Source: Paraspadella gotoi (taxonomy: Eukaryota; Chaetognatha). From it: DNA of 64,000 bases. Of this stretch, positions 34,777-52,453 are shown piece by piece. Numbering within the stretch: position 1 is the first letter of the stretch; every line of letters starts with the position of its first letter. The stretch is taken from positions 7,522,933 to 7,586,932 of the forward strand of contig CM119266.1 in assembly GCA_051294375.1 (NCBI GenBank). Reading direction: 5' to 3'. Both the position numbers and the translations under genes were made by a program. The notes under the pieces were generated by a model. The model saw nothing but the letters and a program-made list of their open reading frames with translations. It searched no databases and was not told the origin of the DNA.

Positions 34777-36075
34777 CCAAAAAGAAATAAGAATAAAACC
34801 CAAATTTATTGTGTGCAGAGATGATAAAGCAATAATTACTGTACTATCGATTGTCCTTTTGTTTTGTCAATGGAAATCCGAGTTTCAGCTCACAGCGACT
34901 TACAGCATCTTTTAGTGACCTACTGCATTTTACGGCATCCTCTAACGACTCACAGTAATTAACTCCGCCATCGCGAGAACCATTTAAATATATAATTGTA
35001 TAATCAAAGATTGTATTGTTTTAATTTTTTTTTTTAAGTTGAAAGCCTCCGGCCATTGGCCTTCGAACCACCAAGAATACCGCCTCCCTGATCCACGATG
35101 CATCATAGTTATTTTTTCATGAGCGATGTAACTCTGTATATATATAAATAGGAAAAGTTTTAAAATAAAATAAAATATATATAAAATCGATGTAAATTAA
35201 CGGTAGATAATCAAACTAGGTCATCAAAAAAAAAGAATCCAAAATTCGAAGCCTGAAAACTTTTTTTCTTTTCTTTTTTCTTTTCTTGTAATTGTTTTTG
35301 TTGTTGTTATTCTGTACAGCGCCTTCTTTCGTCTGAAAGACTCGATGTTTATGGATTCATTCCGACAGAGGGCAGATGGAGATTAACTCCTTCTGTTCAT
35401 TTGTTTTTCTTTTATTTGGATCACTTAACAGTCGACGTGTTTAACGCCAGAGGGGGGGACAGGGAAATATGGGAAGAAGGGAGAGCGAGAGAGAGAAGAA
35501 ATATTTTGAGGAACTGAAAACAAAAGACGACAGCGAATCACGATAGGTAAGAGTATTTTTGTTGTTGTTGTTGTTTGTTGTTCCATTCGTAAATATGAGG
35601 TTTTTTATTTTCTAAAAAAAACTACGAGCGGCGAATTTCGAATTTCACTACGAAAAAGAAGCCACTTTTGAGGTCGCGTGTGTGAAAGAAATAAAGTCAA
35701 GGGGTTTTTATTGGTGGAAAGATTGTGAGTTGTCGAGGGAGGGGTTTGAGTGTGATTGCCCTGTGATATGATAAAAAGGGTTTGTGATAGAATGATGGGG
35801 TTGAGGATAATCCTGTTTAAATATAAAAATAGTTTTCTCTCTATGAATTTTTTTCTTTTTGGTTCGTAGTTCTTTCAATTTTTTTTAAATACTTTCAGTT
35901 TTTCGAGCTTCGAATTTTTGAAATTTCTTTTTTTTCTCTTCATAAATCCGAGGGAAAAAATATATTGAAGAGGTGGGACATTATTCACAACCGTAATTGG
36001 GATTTTTATCAACGTATCACTGTATCAATGTATCAACATCGCAGGAAACTAAACGTAAAAATCCAGTTTATGAAT
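34774..36075. other. Intergenic sequence downstream of the collagen-C1q gene
   Basis: No gene is recognised. Short T-rich and (GTT)n runs occur at 35260-35310 and 35560-35580. A short GC-richer stretch at 35040-35105 contains GGCCTTCGAACCACC, resembling a polymerase III B box, and may be a SINE remnant. Confidence 0.35.
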
Positions 36076-36081
36076 TTTATT
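36076..36081 (-). terminator. Polyadenylation signal of the collagen-C1q gene
   Basis: TTTATT on the plus strand is AATAAA on the gene strand, about 60 bp after the stop codon at 36140-36142. Confidence 0.6.
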
Positions 36082-36139
36082 TGTATCATGTTGGCTCGAT
36101 CTTTGTTAACGCGGGGTCTCGATCGGCCGACCTTCTGGA

Positions 36140-41733
<5,594 letters not shown>

Positions 41734-41937
41734 NNNNNNNNNNNNNNNNNNNNNNNNNNNNNNNNNNNNNNNNNNNNNNNNNNNNNNNNNNNNNNNNNNN
41801 NNNNNNNNNNNNNNNNNNNNNNNNNNNNNNNNNNNNNNNNNNNNNNNNNNNNNNNNNNNNNNNNNNNNNNNNNNNNNNNNNNNNNNNNNNNNNNNNNNNN
41901 NNNNNNNNNNNNNNNNNNNNNNNNNNNNNNNNNNNNN
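41734..41937. other. Assembly gap, 204 N, within the collagen exon
   Basis: The gap removes the 5' part of the collagen exon and its acceptor. The equivalent stretch is present, with errors, at about 44300-44565. Confidence 1.
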
Positions 41938-41973
<36 letters not shown>

Positions 41974-42172
41974 AAAAGGAAAAGGAGAGAAAAAGATAGG
42001 AGAAAACCGAAAAGAGATAAATAATAACATGAAATATTTATAAAACTAAAAAAAGAAAACAAATATTACAGGTTACAGGTTTCAAGCATTCTAGAATAAC
42101 CATATAACAAAAGATAACGAAAATACAACCATTTGATACAGTTAATACGTAAAAAATACAATTACTGTATTA

Positions 42173-42268
42173 GTACCAGAGTCGGGATTGAATCCCTGAG
42201 CTTTTAACTGTTGTAACGTGGAACTGTCACTCTTGAGTATGAAGTTGTTCGCTTCATTCTTTCCTGAC
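42173..42268 (-). other. Possible small exon upstream of the collagen exon
   Basis: On the minus strand an acceptor-like TCGCATGTCAG is followed by an open segment with ANNFILKSDSSTLQQLKAQG and then a donor-like G|GTACTA. A second, indel-rich version lies at 44830-44950. It might be a non-collagenous exon of the collagen-C1q gene, but no domain is recognised. Confidence 0.3.
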
Positions 42269-42562
42269 ATGCGAGAGATAGAAAGAGAGGGAAAAGAAAG
42301 AAAGAAAGAGAGAGAAAGAGAGACGGCCATTTAAATTTATCATTCGCATGGTAACAGTGAAAATTACTCACTAGTTCTTTTAGCATCAAAAATAATATGA
42401 ATACTAATATTTGAATGATGCTACGAAAAATAACAGAAAAAAAATCGGCTCTCTTTCATCTCTTTTTGTTTTCTCTTCTTTCCTTTCTTTTCCTTTACTT
42501 TTCTCTCTTCGCCTATCTTTCCTCTCTAACTACTCTCNNNNNNNNNNNNNNNNNNNNNNNNN

Positions 42563-43450
42563 ACAAAGGTAAGCCGGAAATTCTTTTGATTTAAATAATC
42601 ACGCAGGTAAGCCTTTAAGGTTTATAGTTAGATGGACAAGAAGCGGGGAAGCTTTTTTTGATTTAATATTGACAAAGTGACATGCGGTAAAGTTTATTTT
42701 GATAAATGGACAAACGTAAGTGGGAAGCTTTGATTTATTGCTCGCGACAAATTGTCAGCATGAAGCTGTTTTGATTAAAGTGGACATAGTATAAATGCAG
42801 AAGCTATTTTGATTGATTGGACAAATGGGTAAGCGGAGGCGGAGATCTCTTATGAATTGATTGGAAAAAGTAGAAAAGTAAGTGCGGAAGAGTTCTTTGC
42901 ATTGATTGGACCAAGAGAGTGAAGCCGAGAAGCTATTTTTGATTAACATGACAAAGTGAAGCCGGGAAGATTTTTTTGAGTTGCATGGACACAAATGGTA
43001 AGCCGGCGGAAGCTTTCGGTTCTAAATGGACTCGAACGGTAGTCACGAAAGCCTTTAGGGATTAAAGACGAAGATAGCCCAAGTACGCGAGCGTAACCGC
43101 CCAGCTAGGCGAGGAGAGTTTTCAGAATTAAATGCGGCACAGTAAGTGGGAGATTGCCAGATTAATTAAAAAAAATTTAGATTGAAATGTTTTGAGTTAA
43201 GATGCGGGACCAACAAGTTAGCGCGCGACAGCTTTTTGAACATAGGATTCAAAGGTAAACAGAAATCTTTTCGGATAAACACAATGGACTACAAACCGGT
43301 GCATGGCTTTGTTAGGAAATGTTACAATTTTAAAACCAGCCGTAATGGATAGTTTGACAAAGTTTACCAGAATGGAACTGAGGTTAAATTATTAAATAGG
43401 GTTATAAAAGCTTTCTTCAACTCATATACTTGGACAAAGTTCTCATCCAA
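42563..43450 (+). repeat. Degenerate minisatellite, same unit as 39975-40672
   Basis: GTAAGCGGGAAGCTTTT-type units recur about every 31 bp with heavy indel noise, in the orientation of 39975-40110. This block begins after a 25-N gap (42538-42562) and ends in sequence leading to the duplicate of 41452-42537. Confidence 0.8.
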
Positions 43451-43984
43451 ATTTAGCTTAAAACCAAAATCGTATTTCTTAGTTTTCTTTTTTTTCATTT
43501 TTTTTTTTTAAGGCTTTTCGGGGAACAACGATAAAAGCATTGCGTTTACAAGATTCACTGTTATTTGATGCTACATATCAATTTTAAGCCCAAGGTTTAA
43601 AGTTAAGATTAAGGGGGATTAAAAGAATAAGAGACATTTAATTGGGATGAGATGTATTATCCACGAAAATTAAAGAAAAGCCGAAAAAAAAAAATTTAAC
43701 ATTTTAAGATCTATTGTATAACATCTTTAAACGAGAAGTTGTTTGAGTGTAATTTATTTCGTGTCTTACTAAAATTATAGCTCATTATTCAGAGAAACCT
43801 TGTCTGTAGAAAAAAATTCCTACACTTTACGATCTTATATTTATATATTTCCTGTGAATTTGCCATAAATTTGCATCAATAGCGTAAAGATGAATTCATG
43901 AAAGTTTTCACGAAGGTGTACGTAGAATTTTAAGAGATTTAAGAGTTTTAGAGGTTTTATTAGGTTTTAAGGACGGTGTTTAGA

Positions 43985-45030
43985 GTTTTAAGAGGTTTCA
44001 AGGTTTTAAAGCTATAGAACAGACCGATGAGGATATTCGACGATAATAAGCAAACAGGTAATGATTTTAAAGTGATAACTCAAAATAATTGCAATATTAT
44101 AACACTAAAACCAAGAAAAACAAAAAAAACATTTTCTTTATTGGGAAACCACATGAAAAAAAATAACAACATAAAACCTAAGAGAACGAAAGCGAAATTT
44201 GAAATAAGGGAAGACGTCCTTACCGGGGCGCAGACCCGGGTCATCCGCGGCAGCTCCCGGCTCTCCCACTCGCCCCCGGGATTGCCGGCGGCTGAACCCG
44301 CAGCCGGGACCGCGCCACGGGCCGACGATCGGCAACCGAACGGGGGCGACGCGGTCCTCGCCGCCACTTGATCTCCAGATGGACTGGCCTGCGGGGGGGG
44401 CGCCTCTGACGCGGGTGGGGGGAAGAACGGGTTGGCGAGGAGAGTAGACGATGGAGAGAGACGAAGAGAGAGGAGAAACCAGGATGGGACAGACTTCCTG
44501 AAGAACGAGAGAGAGAGGAGACGTCTTTCGCGACACAATGAACGAAGCAGAGGATGACGAGACGGAGAGGAGAGAGAGAGAGGGCCGAGAAAAGTGAAAA
44601 GGAGAGAAAAAGATAGGAGAAAAACCGAAAAGGAGATTAAAATTAAATAACCATGAAATATTTTCATAAGAACTAAAAAAAGAAAACACATAATATTACA
44701 AGGGTGCGTTTCACAGGTGTTTCAAGCATGTCTAGAAAACCATCATAAACCAAATGGACTAACGAAATATAAAAACACATTTGGATACAGTCGAATACGT
44801 AAAAAAAATACAGATTACTGCTGATTCCTCAGTACCAGAGTCGGGATTAATAACCCTGAGCTTGTTTAACCTGTGACCACCTGTAACGTTGGAACTGTCA
44901 CTCTTTGAGTATGAAAGTCTGTTTCCTTCATTCTTTTCCTGACGCGATGCGAGGACGATATAAAGAGAGGGTGAAAAAAAGAAAGATAAGAGTAGAGTGA
45001 GAAAGAGAGGACGGCCATTTTGTAAATTTA
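43985..45030. repeat. Error-rich direct duplicate of 41452-42340
   Basis: TTAAGAGGTTTCAAGGTTTT opens both segments, and the two stay alignable through the collagen exon and the following 400 bp. The second copy has more indels and includes about 260 bp that are N in the first. Confidence 0.9.
44224..44405 (-). pseudogene. Error-rich copy of the collagen exon
   Basis: Read on the minus strand from an acceptor (GCGTCAG|AGGCGCC) to a donor (CCCCG|GTAAGG). Gly-X-Y triplets can be followed only by changing frame at indels: short runs such as RGAP, VGPWRGPG, GEPGAA and DPGL appear. Its 182-bp length and both splice sites suggest what the gap at 41734-41937 hides. Confidence 0.75.
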
Positions 45031-45033
45031 TCA

Positions 45034-46751
45034 CTAGGAGCGAGCAACTCTCGCTTCAAAAATATAAATTCAACATTTTCTAATTATGAGATTTCCTGCA
45101 TATAAAAATCTGACGGCTACCCAAATTTTGCAAACGAGATAATTCCCGAAGCAAATATCTGGAGTAGAAAAGAACAGTGTAAAAACCACACGATTCCGGA
45201 GTAGCGCTTTATATTCTTGTAAGAGCTTATGCCAATATTTCGTCTCTAACCCCTGCTTATCGGCATCTTTGATAAAGAGTTTTAATATCAAACAAGCCAG
45301 GGGGAACATGCACTAGTCCATCTGCCGGCTCTGCGGAGAATTTTCAAACCTTGTTTTTACTATAGAATATGAAAGGGACAAATTTTGCTTTTTCAAAAAT
45401 TGCTAAACGGGGCTAGGCGCTCCTGCAGATGCTTGTAATGTTAACCAGTTTATAAATATTACTTCGAATTCTTTGAGATATTAAAAAGTCCTCTTTGCTC
45501 CATAGAGCTTGCCAAATTTTTACTTTTTCATTACTTGTGACCACACACTCTTCATAGCCTAAACAGCAACATTGTTAAAGCTCCACTTTCCGTCTGGTTT
45601 TGACAACATGAAATTTTTATTTTAACTAAGACTACATCCTCAAAGGCAAGTGTGGAGAGGAAAAAACTTGATTTTTCCCTGATATCTCTTGAAGGCCAAC
45701 CAAAAGGATACGAGTCGATTTGGCCAATCTAGTACCAAACAATGACAGGCCACAATCTAATCCATTTAGGAGCAGCATACAAGTGCACTCGAGAGTATTA
45801 GAAATTATTTTTGCTGAATAAACCTCTCTTACAGGTGTGAGTGCTCAACCACTACAGTCTCAAAATTAAATTAATGAATTTTTTAAAACTAATGAAACCC
45901 CATAAAAAATAAAATTGAAAAGTTAAATGTTCTTTTTAAGTGCATTCTGAAAGAAAAAGGCTAAATTGCTACACTTATAGTAAACACTTTAAAGTTTTAT
46001 TGGATTAAAGAAAATATAATTTTTTTTTCACATTAAATCATTTGCCTTCACTGACTATTTACCAAGCATGCCCCTGTACAAGCAATTCTACCAAAATTAA
46101 TTTTAATCACCCCGCCATCAAGACACCATAACTATTTATTCTTTTCTTTTCCCGCCACACCAAGCAAAACGTTATAACATAGATAAAAGCATCTATTATT
46201 ATGTTTAACGAGAACAGTGGATGTTTACGTGAAATGAGCTGAGAGACAGACGTTCACGCCTCTTCCCACGGTTTAATGTCATTTTTCAAAATAAAATAGC
46301 AGCGAAATTCTTTTACATCTATTTTGAACTCCTCACCCGGCTTACAATAGCATTTTACTTTCATAATTATCCCAATGGTAATTTGATTCTATTTGATATT
46401 TTTTTACGCGAGAAATCGATAAAATATACAGAAAGTTATGGATTTCCCTTGTTACTCGCTCGTTAAGAAAAAAAAAGTTATCAATCTAAGCGGGAACTTA
46501 TTAAGTAATTGTAAGCAGGAAGAAGTCAGAATCGGCTGAAAATCCTTTAAAGGCCGAGTTAATGTTGAAAAAAAGGGGTATGCGAATTTTGATGGGGGTT
46601 TCCTAAGATTTCTCGCACAATGTTGAGGTACCGATTAAAACGCGAAACTTGAGATTTTACAAGCTTGCGATTCCGTCATTTCCAGCAGTCTATCGATATA
46701 AACATATAGATAAAAAGTGCACTGGCCTCTTTTGCTATAGCGGCTTGCCTA
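45034..46751. mobile_element. Possible 1.7-kb insertion flanked by TTTATCA
   Basis: The related locus at 42336-42342 has a single TTTATCA where this copy has TTTATCA on both sides (45027-45033 and 46752-46758) with about 1.72 kb between. The ends begin TAGGAGCGAGC and, on the other strand, TAGGCAAGCCGC, sharing only TAGG plus weak similarity. A 7-8 bp target duplication would suit a hAT-like DNA transposon, but I recognise no transposase in the noisy sequence. Confidence 0.4.
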
Positions 46752-46965
46752 TTTATCATTCGACATGGTAAACAGTGACTAGAAACATTGAACCGCTGCC
46801 ACTAGTTTCTGTTTAGCATCAAAAATAATATTGTAATACTAATATTTTTGAATGATCTACGAAAAATCAATAGAAAAAAATGATCGGCTCTCTGTTCTAT
46901 CTTTTGTCTCTCTTTCCTTTCTTTTCATTCTTTACCTTTTCGCTCTTCGTCTCTCTCGATCTCTA
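46752..46965. repeat. Duplicate of 42336-42515
   Basis: The similarity with the first collagen-locus copy resumes here (AGCATCAAAAATAATAT and ATCGGCTCTCT shared), which shows that 45034-46751 is extra sequence. Confidence 0.85.
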
Positions 46966-47340
46966 AATTAATGTCTCCTTCCTTTACCCTCTTTTTGGCA
47001 AAACACTTTACCCTTTTCAGCTATTAATTAAAAAAAAATGTTTTTTTTGTTCTGTTCGAAATGAATTCACCATTTTTCTCCATTTCTTCACCCTTGTCAT
47101 TTCTTATGTCATATTTCACCTCTTTTCTCATTTCTTTTTGTGTTCCTGGTTCATTTCTTAACCGTCATTATGTTCCACGAACTTACTTTTTTAACCCAAA
47201 ACAACTGTTTTTCACATGTGATGTAATCACGGACTGTTGTTTCTTCTGCCTTTTATTTTTTTTCTCAAGCTCGTTGATGATAACCCTCGGTTTGACCCTT
47301 GCGCCTGATCTCTAAACATTATGGCCTCCGCCATCTTATC

Positions 47341-47650
47341 CACCTTTGTCCCTACACCCCTTAATCCTCCTCCACCCTTTGTTCTGTTCCCACCTCCTCA
47401 CCCTTTGTCCCTTCCCCCCTCCCCCATCTCACACTTTGCTCCCCCACAAATGCTCTTCACCCTTTGTCCCCTCCCCCACCTCCATCACCCTTTGTTCCTT
47501 CACCCCCTCCACTCTCACACCTTTGTCCCTCCCCCCACAAATCCTGCACCCTTCTGTCCCTCCCACATACCTACCCTCCTCACCCTTTAGTCCGCTTTCC
47601 CCCGTTCCATCTCACTCTTTGTCCCTCCCCCCAAAATCTCCTACCTTTTG
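47341..47650. repeat. Degenerate C-rich minisatellite, CACCCTTTGTCCCTCCCCC
   Basis: About ten imperfect units of roughly 30-35 bp with the core ACCCTTTGTCCC and a C-rich tail. The three forward frames give Pro/Ser/Leu-rich strings that are not genes. Confidence 0.8.
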
Positions 47651-47970
47651 TCTGTTCCCCCTGCGCGGTTATCGCCGGACGAGATTGTTCGCTGCGTGAT
47701 GTCGCCTTGGACGATACGCAACCAAGCATCCCACCAAACGCCGAGAACGACGTGGAGAAGAAGGCAAGTCAGTAAGAACCCCGAAGACTTGTGAGCACAA
47801 CATCCTCTCTTTGCTTGCTTGCCCGCTTGCGATTCTATACTGCAGTTGCTAGGGGGACAGACGCACGGTCGAGTCGCCGCTCGCGCCTGTCCGTTGAGGA
47901 CCACAACAGGCGCGCCGCGCACGGGGCGGCGCATCGGTCCTCGGTGCGACGAAGCACCCTCTATCCTCAA
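47645..47970 (-). other. CpG-rich island with a weak first-exon candidate
   Basis: The interval to about 48030 is GC- and CpG-rich, unlike its surroundings. On the minus strand an open frame includes a signal-peptide-like hydrophobic stretch (GFLLTCLLLHVVLGVWW) and ends at a possible donor (AAAAG|GTAGGA). It lies upstream of the collagen-C1q gene and could be its first exon, but phase does not match the next candidate exon and no family similarity is seen. Confidence 0.2.
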
Positions 47971-48074
47971 GGCCTCGCAAGCAACGCGCGCTCGTGCCGT
48001 CAGGGGTGGAGTGCCGGGGTTTGTGCGGGGTGGCGAGGGTTTTTAAGGATTCATTATTAGCACGTGAGGAGGAT

Positions 48075-48332
48075 AGCGACTGAGATTTACTATTACTCAC
48101 ACTTAAATACATTTATAATTATATTTAGAGTAACTCAGATTTAATAGGATTCATATTTACAGTGACTGATATTTCCTGGGATTTATTTTCGTAGTGACTG
48201 AGATTTAATATAATGTATATTTAAAGTGACTGAGAATTACTAGGATCTATTTTTATAGTGACAGAGATTTACTAGGATTTATATTTATAATGACTAAGAT
48301 TTACTGGGATTTATATTTATAGTACTGAGATT
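48075..48332. repeat. About 32-bp minisatellite, GTGACTGAGATTTACTAGGA
   Basis: About eight imperfect units, with the core ACTGAGATTTACTAGGATTT followed by ATATTTATAGTG. Confidence 0.9.
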
Positions 48333-49360
48333 TATCTTTTGGTTGTAAAAGGAGCGTCGCCGAAATTTTGTTAGCAATTTCGTTATATATACTTGTTATT
48401 ATAAGTTCTGTTGCTAATCTTCATTTTAAAATAAATCTAAAATAGAAAATAAAGTGAAAAATATATTCTTAGAATCTATCTCCTACATTCGCAGTTGTAA
48501 CTCCACTCTATCCCTCTCTTTCTCTCCTTTTTCATCTCCATCTCCATCTCTTAATTTTCTCTCCTCTCCTCTCTCTCCTCTTCTTTCCTCTCTCCCTATC
48601 CCTCTCCTCCCCTTCTCCCTCTCTTCCTCCCCTCGTCTTCTTTCTTCCGCCAAATTTCCTCCACCGACGACGAAATCATCTCAGCGACAACGACAACAAC
48701 AACAACGACAACAACAATAAACAAAAGACGATTCTCTTTCTCAGTTGAAATAAAATGGGGTATTAACTTCAATAAAAACGAAACAACATTTGTTTTCACG
48801 ATTGAGGTTTACGGGGATAAAAACATTGATAAACATAATAAAATTAGTAGCAATGAAGTAGCACAGTATAGAGAAGGTTTTTTTATTTTATTGAAGAAAA
48901 GCGCAAAATAGATCAAATTCAAAAGTGCTAGTTTCAATTGAATCAAGTGGTAAAAGAAAATGTTGATGACAAAAAAATGTTTTTTGAATTTTTTTAATAG
49001 AAAATAATCTATAATTTATGATTATTGAACCAATAAATTCGATTCGAAATTATCGTTTGAACGATTCGAAATTATCGTTGAACGATATTCGTTCACTGTT
49101 GTCTATTTACCTCATTTTGACCGACATCTGAGATTGTTTTTTGTATTATTTTCAATCAATAATATGAGAGCTGGTCGTATTTTTTTTAAAAATAAAATAC
49201 TTGAGTTTTCAAATACTCTTTGAATTTAAAGTACATAAATCGCATAGTTGAAGGGGAGAAAAATAGCGTCCGACTGTGGCCAAAGGCGGAAGTGAAATGA
49301 AAAGTTTTTGTTGTGAGAAAAATCGCGAAACGGAACCCGGATAGAAAAGAGAGATTAAAT
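48333..49360. other. Intergenic: pyrimidine-rich block and AT-rich DNA
   Basis: CT-rich sequence at 48500-48660 is followed by (CAA)n at 48685-48720 and AT-rich sequence. A 15-bp direct repeat (GATTCGAAATTATCG) occurs at 49041 and 49063. No gene seen. Confidence 0.4.
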
Positions 49361-49365
<5 letters not shown>

Positions 49366-49418
<53 letters not shown>

Positions 49419-49560
49419 TTTTACCTTCTACCTCACCAACCTTCCTCTCACTCTCTTTCCTCTTTCTCTTCTTCTTTTCTCATTTTCCTCTCAGTCTCTT
49501 TCTTCATCCCTCTCTCACTCTCTCCCTCTCTCCCCTCTCTCTCTCTCTCTCCTGTCCGAT
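49366..49560. repeat. (CT)n and pyrimidine-rich tract
   Basis: A pure CT run of about 22 units (49366-49410) leads into 150 bp of imperfect CT/CTT sequence. Confidence 0.9.
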
Positions 49561-49889
49561 CAACAAAATCCCTCTTCGTCCCGTCTTCAGTTTGTGGCTA
49601 AAGAGATCCAAAGTGAACGACAACAACAACAACAACAACCACCACAATTTTTGGTCGAGACGATTCGGCGCTGAATTGTCGGTGAGTTTCTGTTGTGATG
49701 TGATGTTTGTGATGTTTGTGATGTTGTGATGTTTCCCGTCGATGGCGGAGTCGGTTAACGACGGCGAAAGTCGCCGGGATGAAGTGGAGTTTTTGCCGGA
49801 AGAGAAAAAAAACCGGACGTCGGAATGCCGGAAATAAATTTGATGTAGATTGTGAAGAAATTAGGATCTTTTTTTTCTTAATCCAAGAA

Positions 49890-50000
49890 CTTAATCTTTA
49901 TCTTAATCTTTATCTTAATCTTTATCTTAATCTTTATCTTAATCATCATCTTAATCTTTATTTTAATCTTTATCTTAATCTTTATCTTAATCTTTATCCA
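49890..50000. repeat. 12-bp tandem repeat, CTTAATCTTTAT
   Basis: About nine head-to-tail units with few differences. In one frame it would read as Leu-Asn-Leu-Tyr repeats, but there is no gene context. Confidence 0.95.
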
Positions 50001-50274
50001 AATATTTAATATTGTGATCGAAAAGGATCAGTGGTTAATTTTTGAGCCCAGCGACGAAATAGGCCCAGAGACCCAAATCAGCCCGGGACCAGGGCTGGGC
50101 TGGGCTGGGCCTGGTTGATGGATAGCAGGATTTATGACTCTCGAAAACCCGTGCCGGAGCCAGTTGTTGTGTTGTCGTTTTTGTTGTTGTTGTAAGATAA
50201 GAAAATCGCTTTAGGGCAAAAGAAATGCACGCAAATTATAAAAACATACAATTAATTCTAAGAGAGCAAAAGGC

Positions 50275-50365
50275 TTGTATCATATCATATCATATCATAT
50301 CATATCATATCATATCATATCATATCATATCATATCATATCAAATCAAATCATATCAAATCATAA
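50275..50365. repeat. Pentanucleotide (ATCAT)n
   Basis: About 15 units of CATAT, with a shorter run of the same unit at 50492-50511. Confidence 0.95.
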
Positions 50366-50699
50366 TAACCATATAAATTTCAGTCAGACCAGCTTGAAAT
50401 TAGTAGTGCAACCAATTTTACTGAATGTAATTCCCGAATGAGAAAAGTTTAAAATAAACGTAAGCAATGCATTAGGTACATTTGTTCTTGCATATCATAT
50501 CATATCATATCCTGTAGTAGACCGTTGACAGTAACAGTAACAGTGGTAATAATAATCTATACTTAAACCATTCCAATTTTTTTATCTTTACCTTTTACCT
50601 TTTACCTTTTTCAGTCGCAAAATCAAAATCTACTTTTATTTTCTCCTTTCTCTTTCTACCTTCGCTTTTTTTCCCTTCCTTTTTTTTTACCTTATTTTT

Positions 50700-51070
50700 C
50701 TTTCTTCTACTTTTTCCTTTTTTTTTCTCCTTTTTCCTCTTTCTTTTTCTTTTCTTTTTTTCCTTTTCTTTACTTTTTTCTTTGTTCTACTTTTTCCTTT
50801 CTTTTTTATTTCTCCTTTTCCCCTTTTTTTTTCTTTTTCTTTCCTTTTTTCTTTTTCTTTCCTTCTTTTCTTTCTTCTACTTTTTCCTTTCTTTTTTTAT
50901 TTCTCCTTTTCCCCTTTATTTTTTTTCTTTTTCTTTCCTTTTTTCTTTTTCTTTCCTTCTTTTCTTTCTTCTACTTTTTCCTTTCTTTTTTTATTTCTCC
51001 TTTTCCCCTTTATTTTTTTTCTTTTTCTTTCCTTTTTTCTTTTTCTTTCCTTCTTTTCTTTCTTCTACTT
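50700..51070. repeat. About 91-bp pyrimidine minisatellite
   Basis: The phrase TTCTACTTTTTCCTTTC recurs at about 50787, 50877 and 50970, with the same internal order of CTTTT runs in each unit. About 3.5 units. Confidence 0.85.
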
Positions 51071-51683
51071 TCGAAAAATCTCAATGACAAAAAAACAGGG
51101 TCCGGAAATTTTTTTATTTATTTTTTTCTCTTTGTTATGTTAAAAGTAGGTCGTTCGATTCGCATTCGCCATAACTTTTTATATTTAAAATATTTATTAT
51201 TTAATTTAGATTTTGTTGCACGATAAAAAAAATGTAGTCAATGACACAACTCGACGAAACTTCTCTTGTAAATAACGAATAATAACGAATAATAATTTAT
51301 AGATTAAACTGATATCAAAGAAGTATATATATTTCAACGATAATAATAAAAAAACTATTAACAACTTGTCAAATAAACTAACCTCTTTGATGTATCCCGC
51401 GCGTCCAATCAAAAAAAATAAAAACCCAAAATTATCTTCTATTCTTTTTTTTAAATTTTTTATTTTTTTAAATCTTTGAACGACATGTGAGCGTATTGAT
51501 TGATTGATTGATTGCTTGATCGATCGATCGTGTTGGGTTGGTGCGATTAACGTCGGCATATACGTATTTTGTATCAATTAGTTTCCTTCGTTTATTTTTA
51601 TTTATTTTATTTGTTTACTTGTTTCTCTTCACTCTCTTTTTTTGGGCGGGACCTTATATGTTTTTATTTGGGACGGAATTTCT

Positions 51684-51685
51684 AA

Positions 51686-51716
<31 letters not shown>

Positions 51717-51750
51717 TCTCGTCGTCGTCCTCGTCGTCGTCGTCGTCATC
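51684..51750. repeat. (CGT)n trinucleotide tract
   Basis: About 20 CGT units with two CGTTCT/CGTCCT interruptions. Similar tracts occur at 54121-54159, 61376-61400, 62235-62262, 63438-63461 and 63543-63562. Confidence 0.95.
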
Positions 51751-51899
51751 GGCGTTCATGGGCGTCGTCCATCCGACTTTCCGCCTTTTTTTTTTTTTTT
51801 GGAACGCGAAGGGAGAAGAAAAGAAAATGACAGAGACAGAGACGCCGAATCGCGAGAGGGAGACAACTCGGATGGAGAAGATCGGGAAGCGCGGGAGAC

Positions 51900-51992
51900 G
51901 AGAGCGTGAGAGTCGCGAGGAGGAAAAAGAAGGGGGAGAGAGAGGAGAGATGGGAGAGAGAGAGAGAGGGAAGAGAGAGAGAGGAGAGAGAG

Positions 51993-52060
<68 letters not shown>

Positions 52061-52061
52061 G
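51900..52061. repeat. (GA)n-rich tract
   Basis: Interrupted GA repeats with GGAGAG variants over 160 bp. Confidence 0.9.
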
Positions 52062-52157
52062 GACAAAGGCACAAAATATCGACCAAGTTAATGATGACCA
52101 AAATGTGAGTCTCTCTTTTCTAAGAAAAGGTTGGAAGGGAAATGGCGTCCTTCATGG

Positions 52158-52223
52158 AATGAATGAATGAATGAATGAATGAAACAATTAATGAATGAAT
52201 GAATGAATGAATGAATGGAACAA

Positions 52224-52270
<47 letters not shown>

Positions 52271-52299
52271 ATGAAGGAATGAAACAATAAATAAATAGA

Positions 52300-52390
<91 letters not shown>

Positions 52391-52415
52391 AAGAATGAAA
52401 GAATAAATGAATAAT
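52158..52415. repeat. Compound tetranucleotide (ATGA)n-(ATAA)n tract
   Basis: Two ATGA blocks are interleaved with two long ATAA blocks. The second ATAA block (52284-52390) has about 26 units. Confidence 0.95.
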
Positions 52416-52453
52416 TTTTTATTACAGTTAATGTATATTAATAAATATTTATA

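Noticed and set aside
48075-48332. Regularly spaced repeats that could suggest a CRISPR array
   Set aside because: The units are continuous and degenerate without unique spacers, and the genome is animal. It is a minisatellite.
49779-50009. Leu-Asn-Leu-Tyr repeat protein
   Set aside because: This is the 12-bp tandem repeat read in frame, with no gene context.
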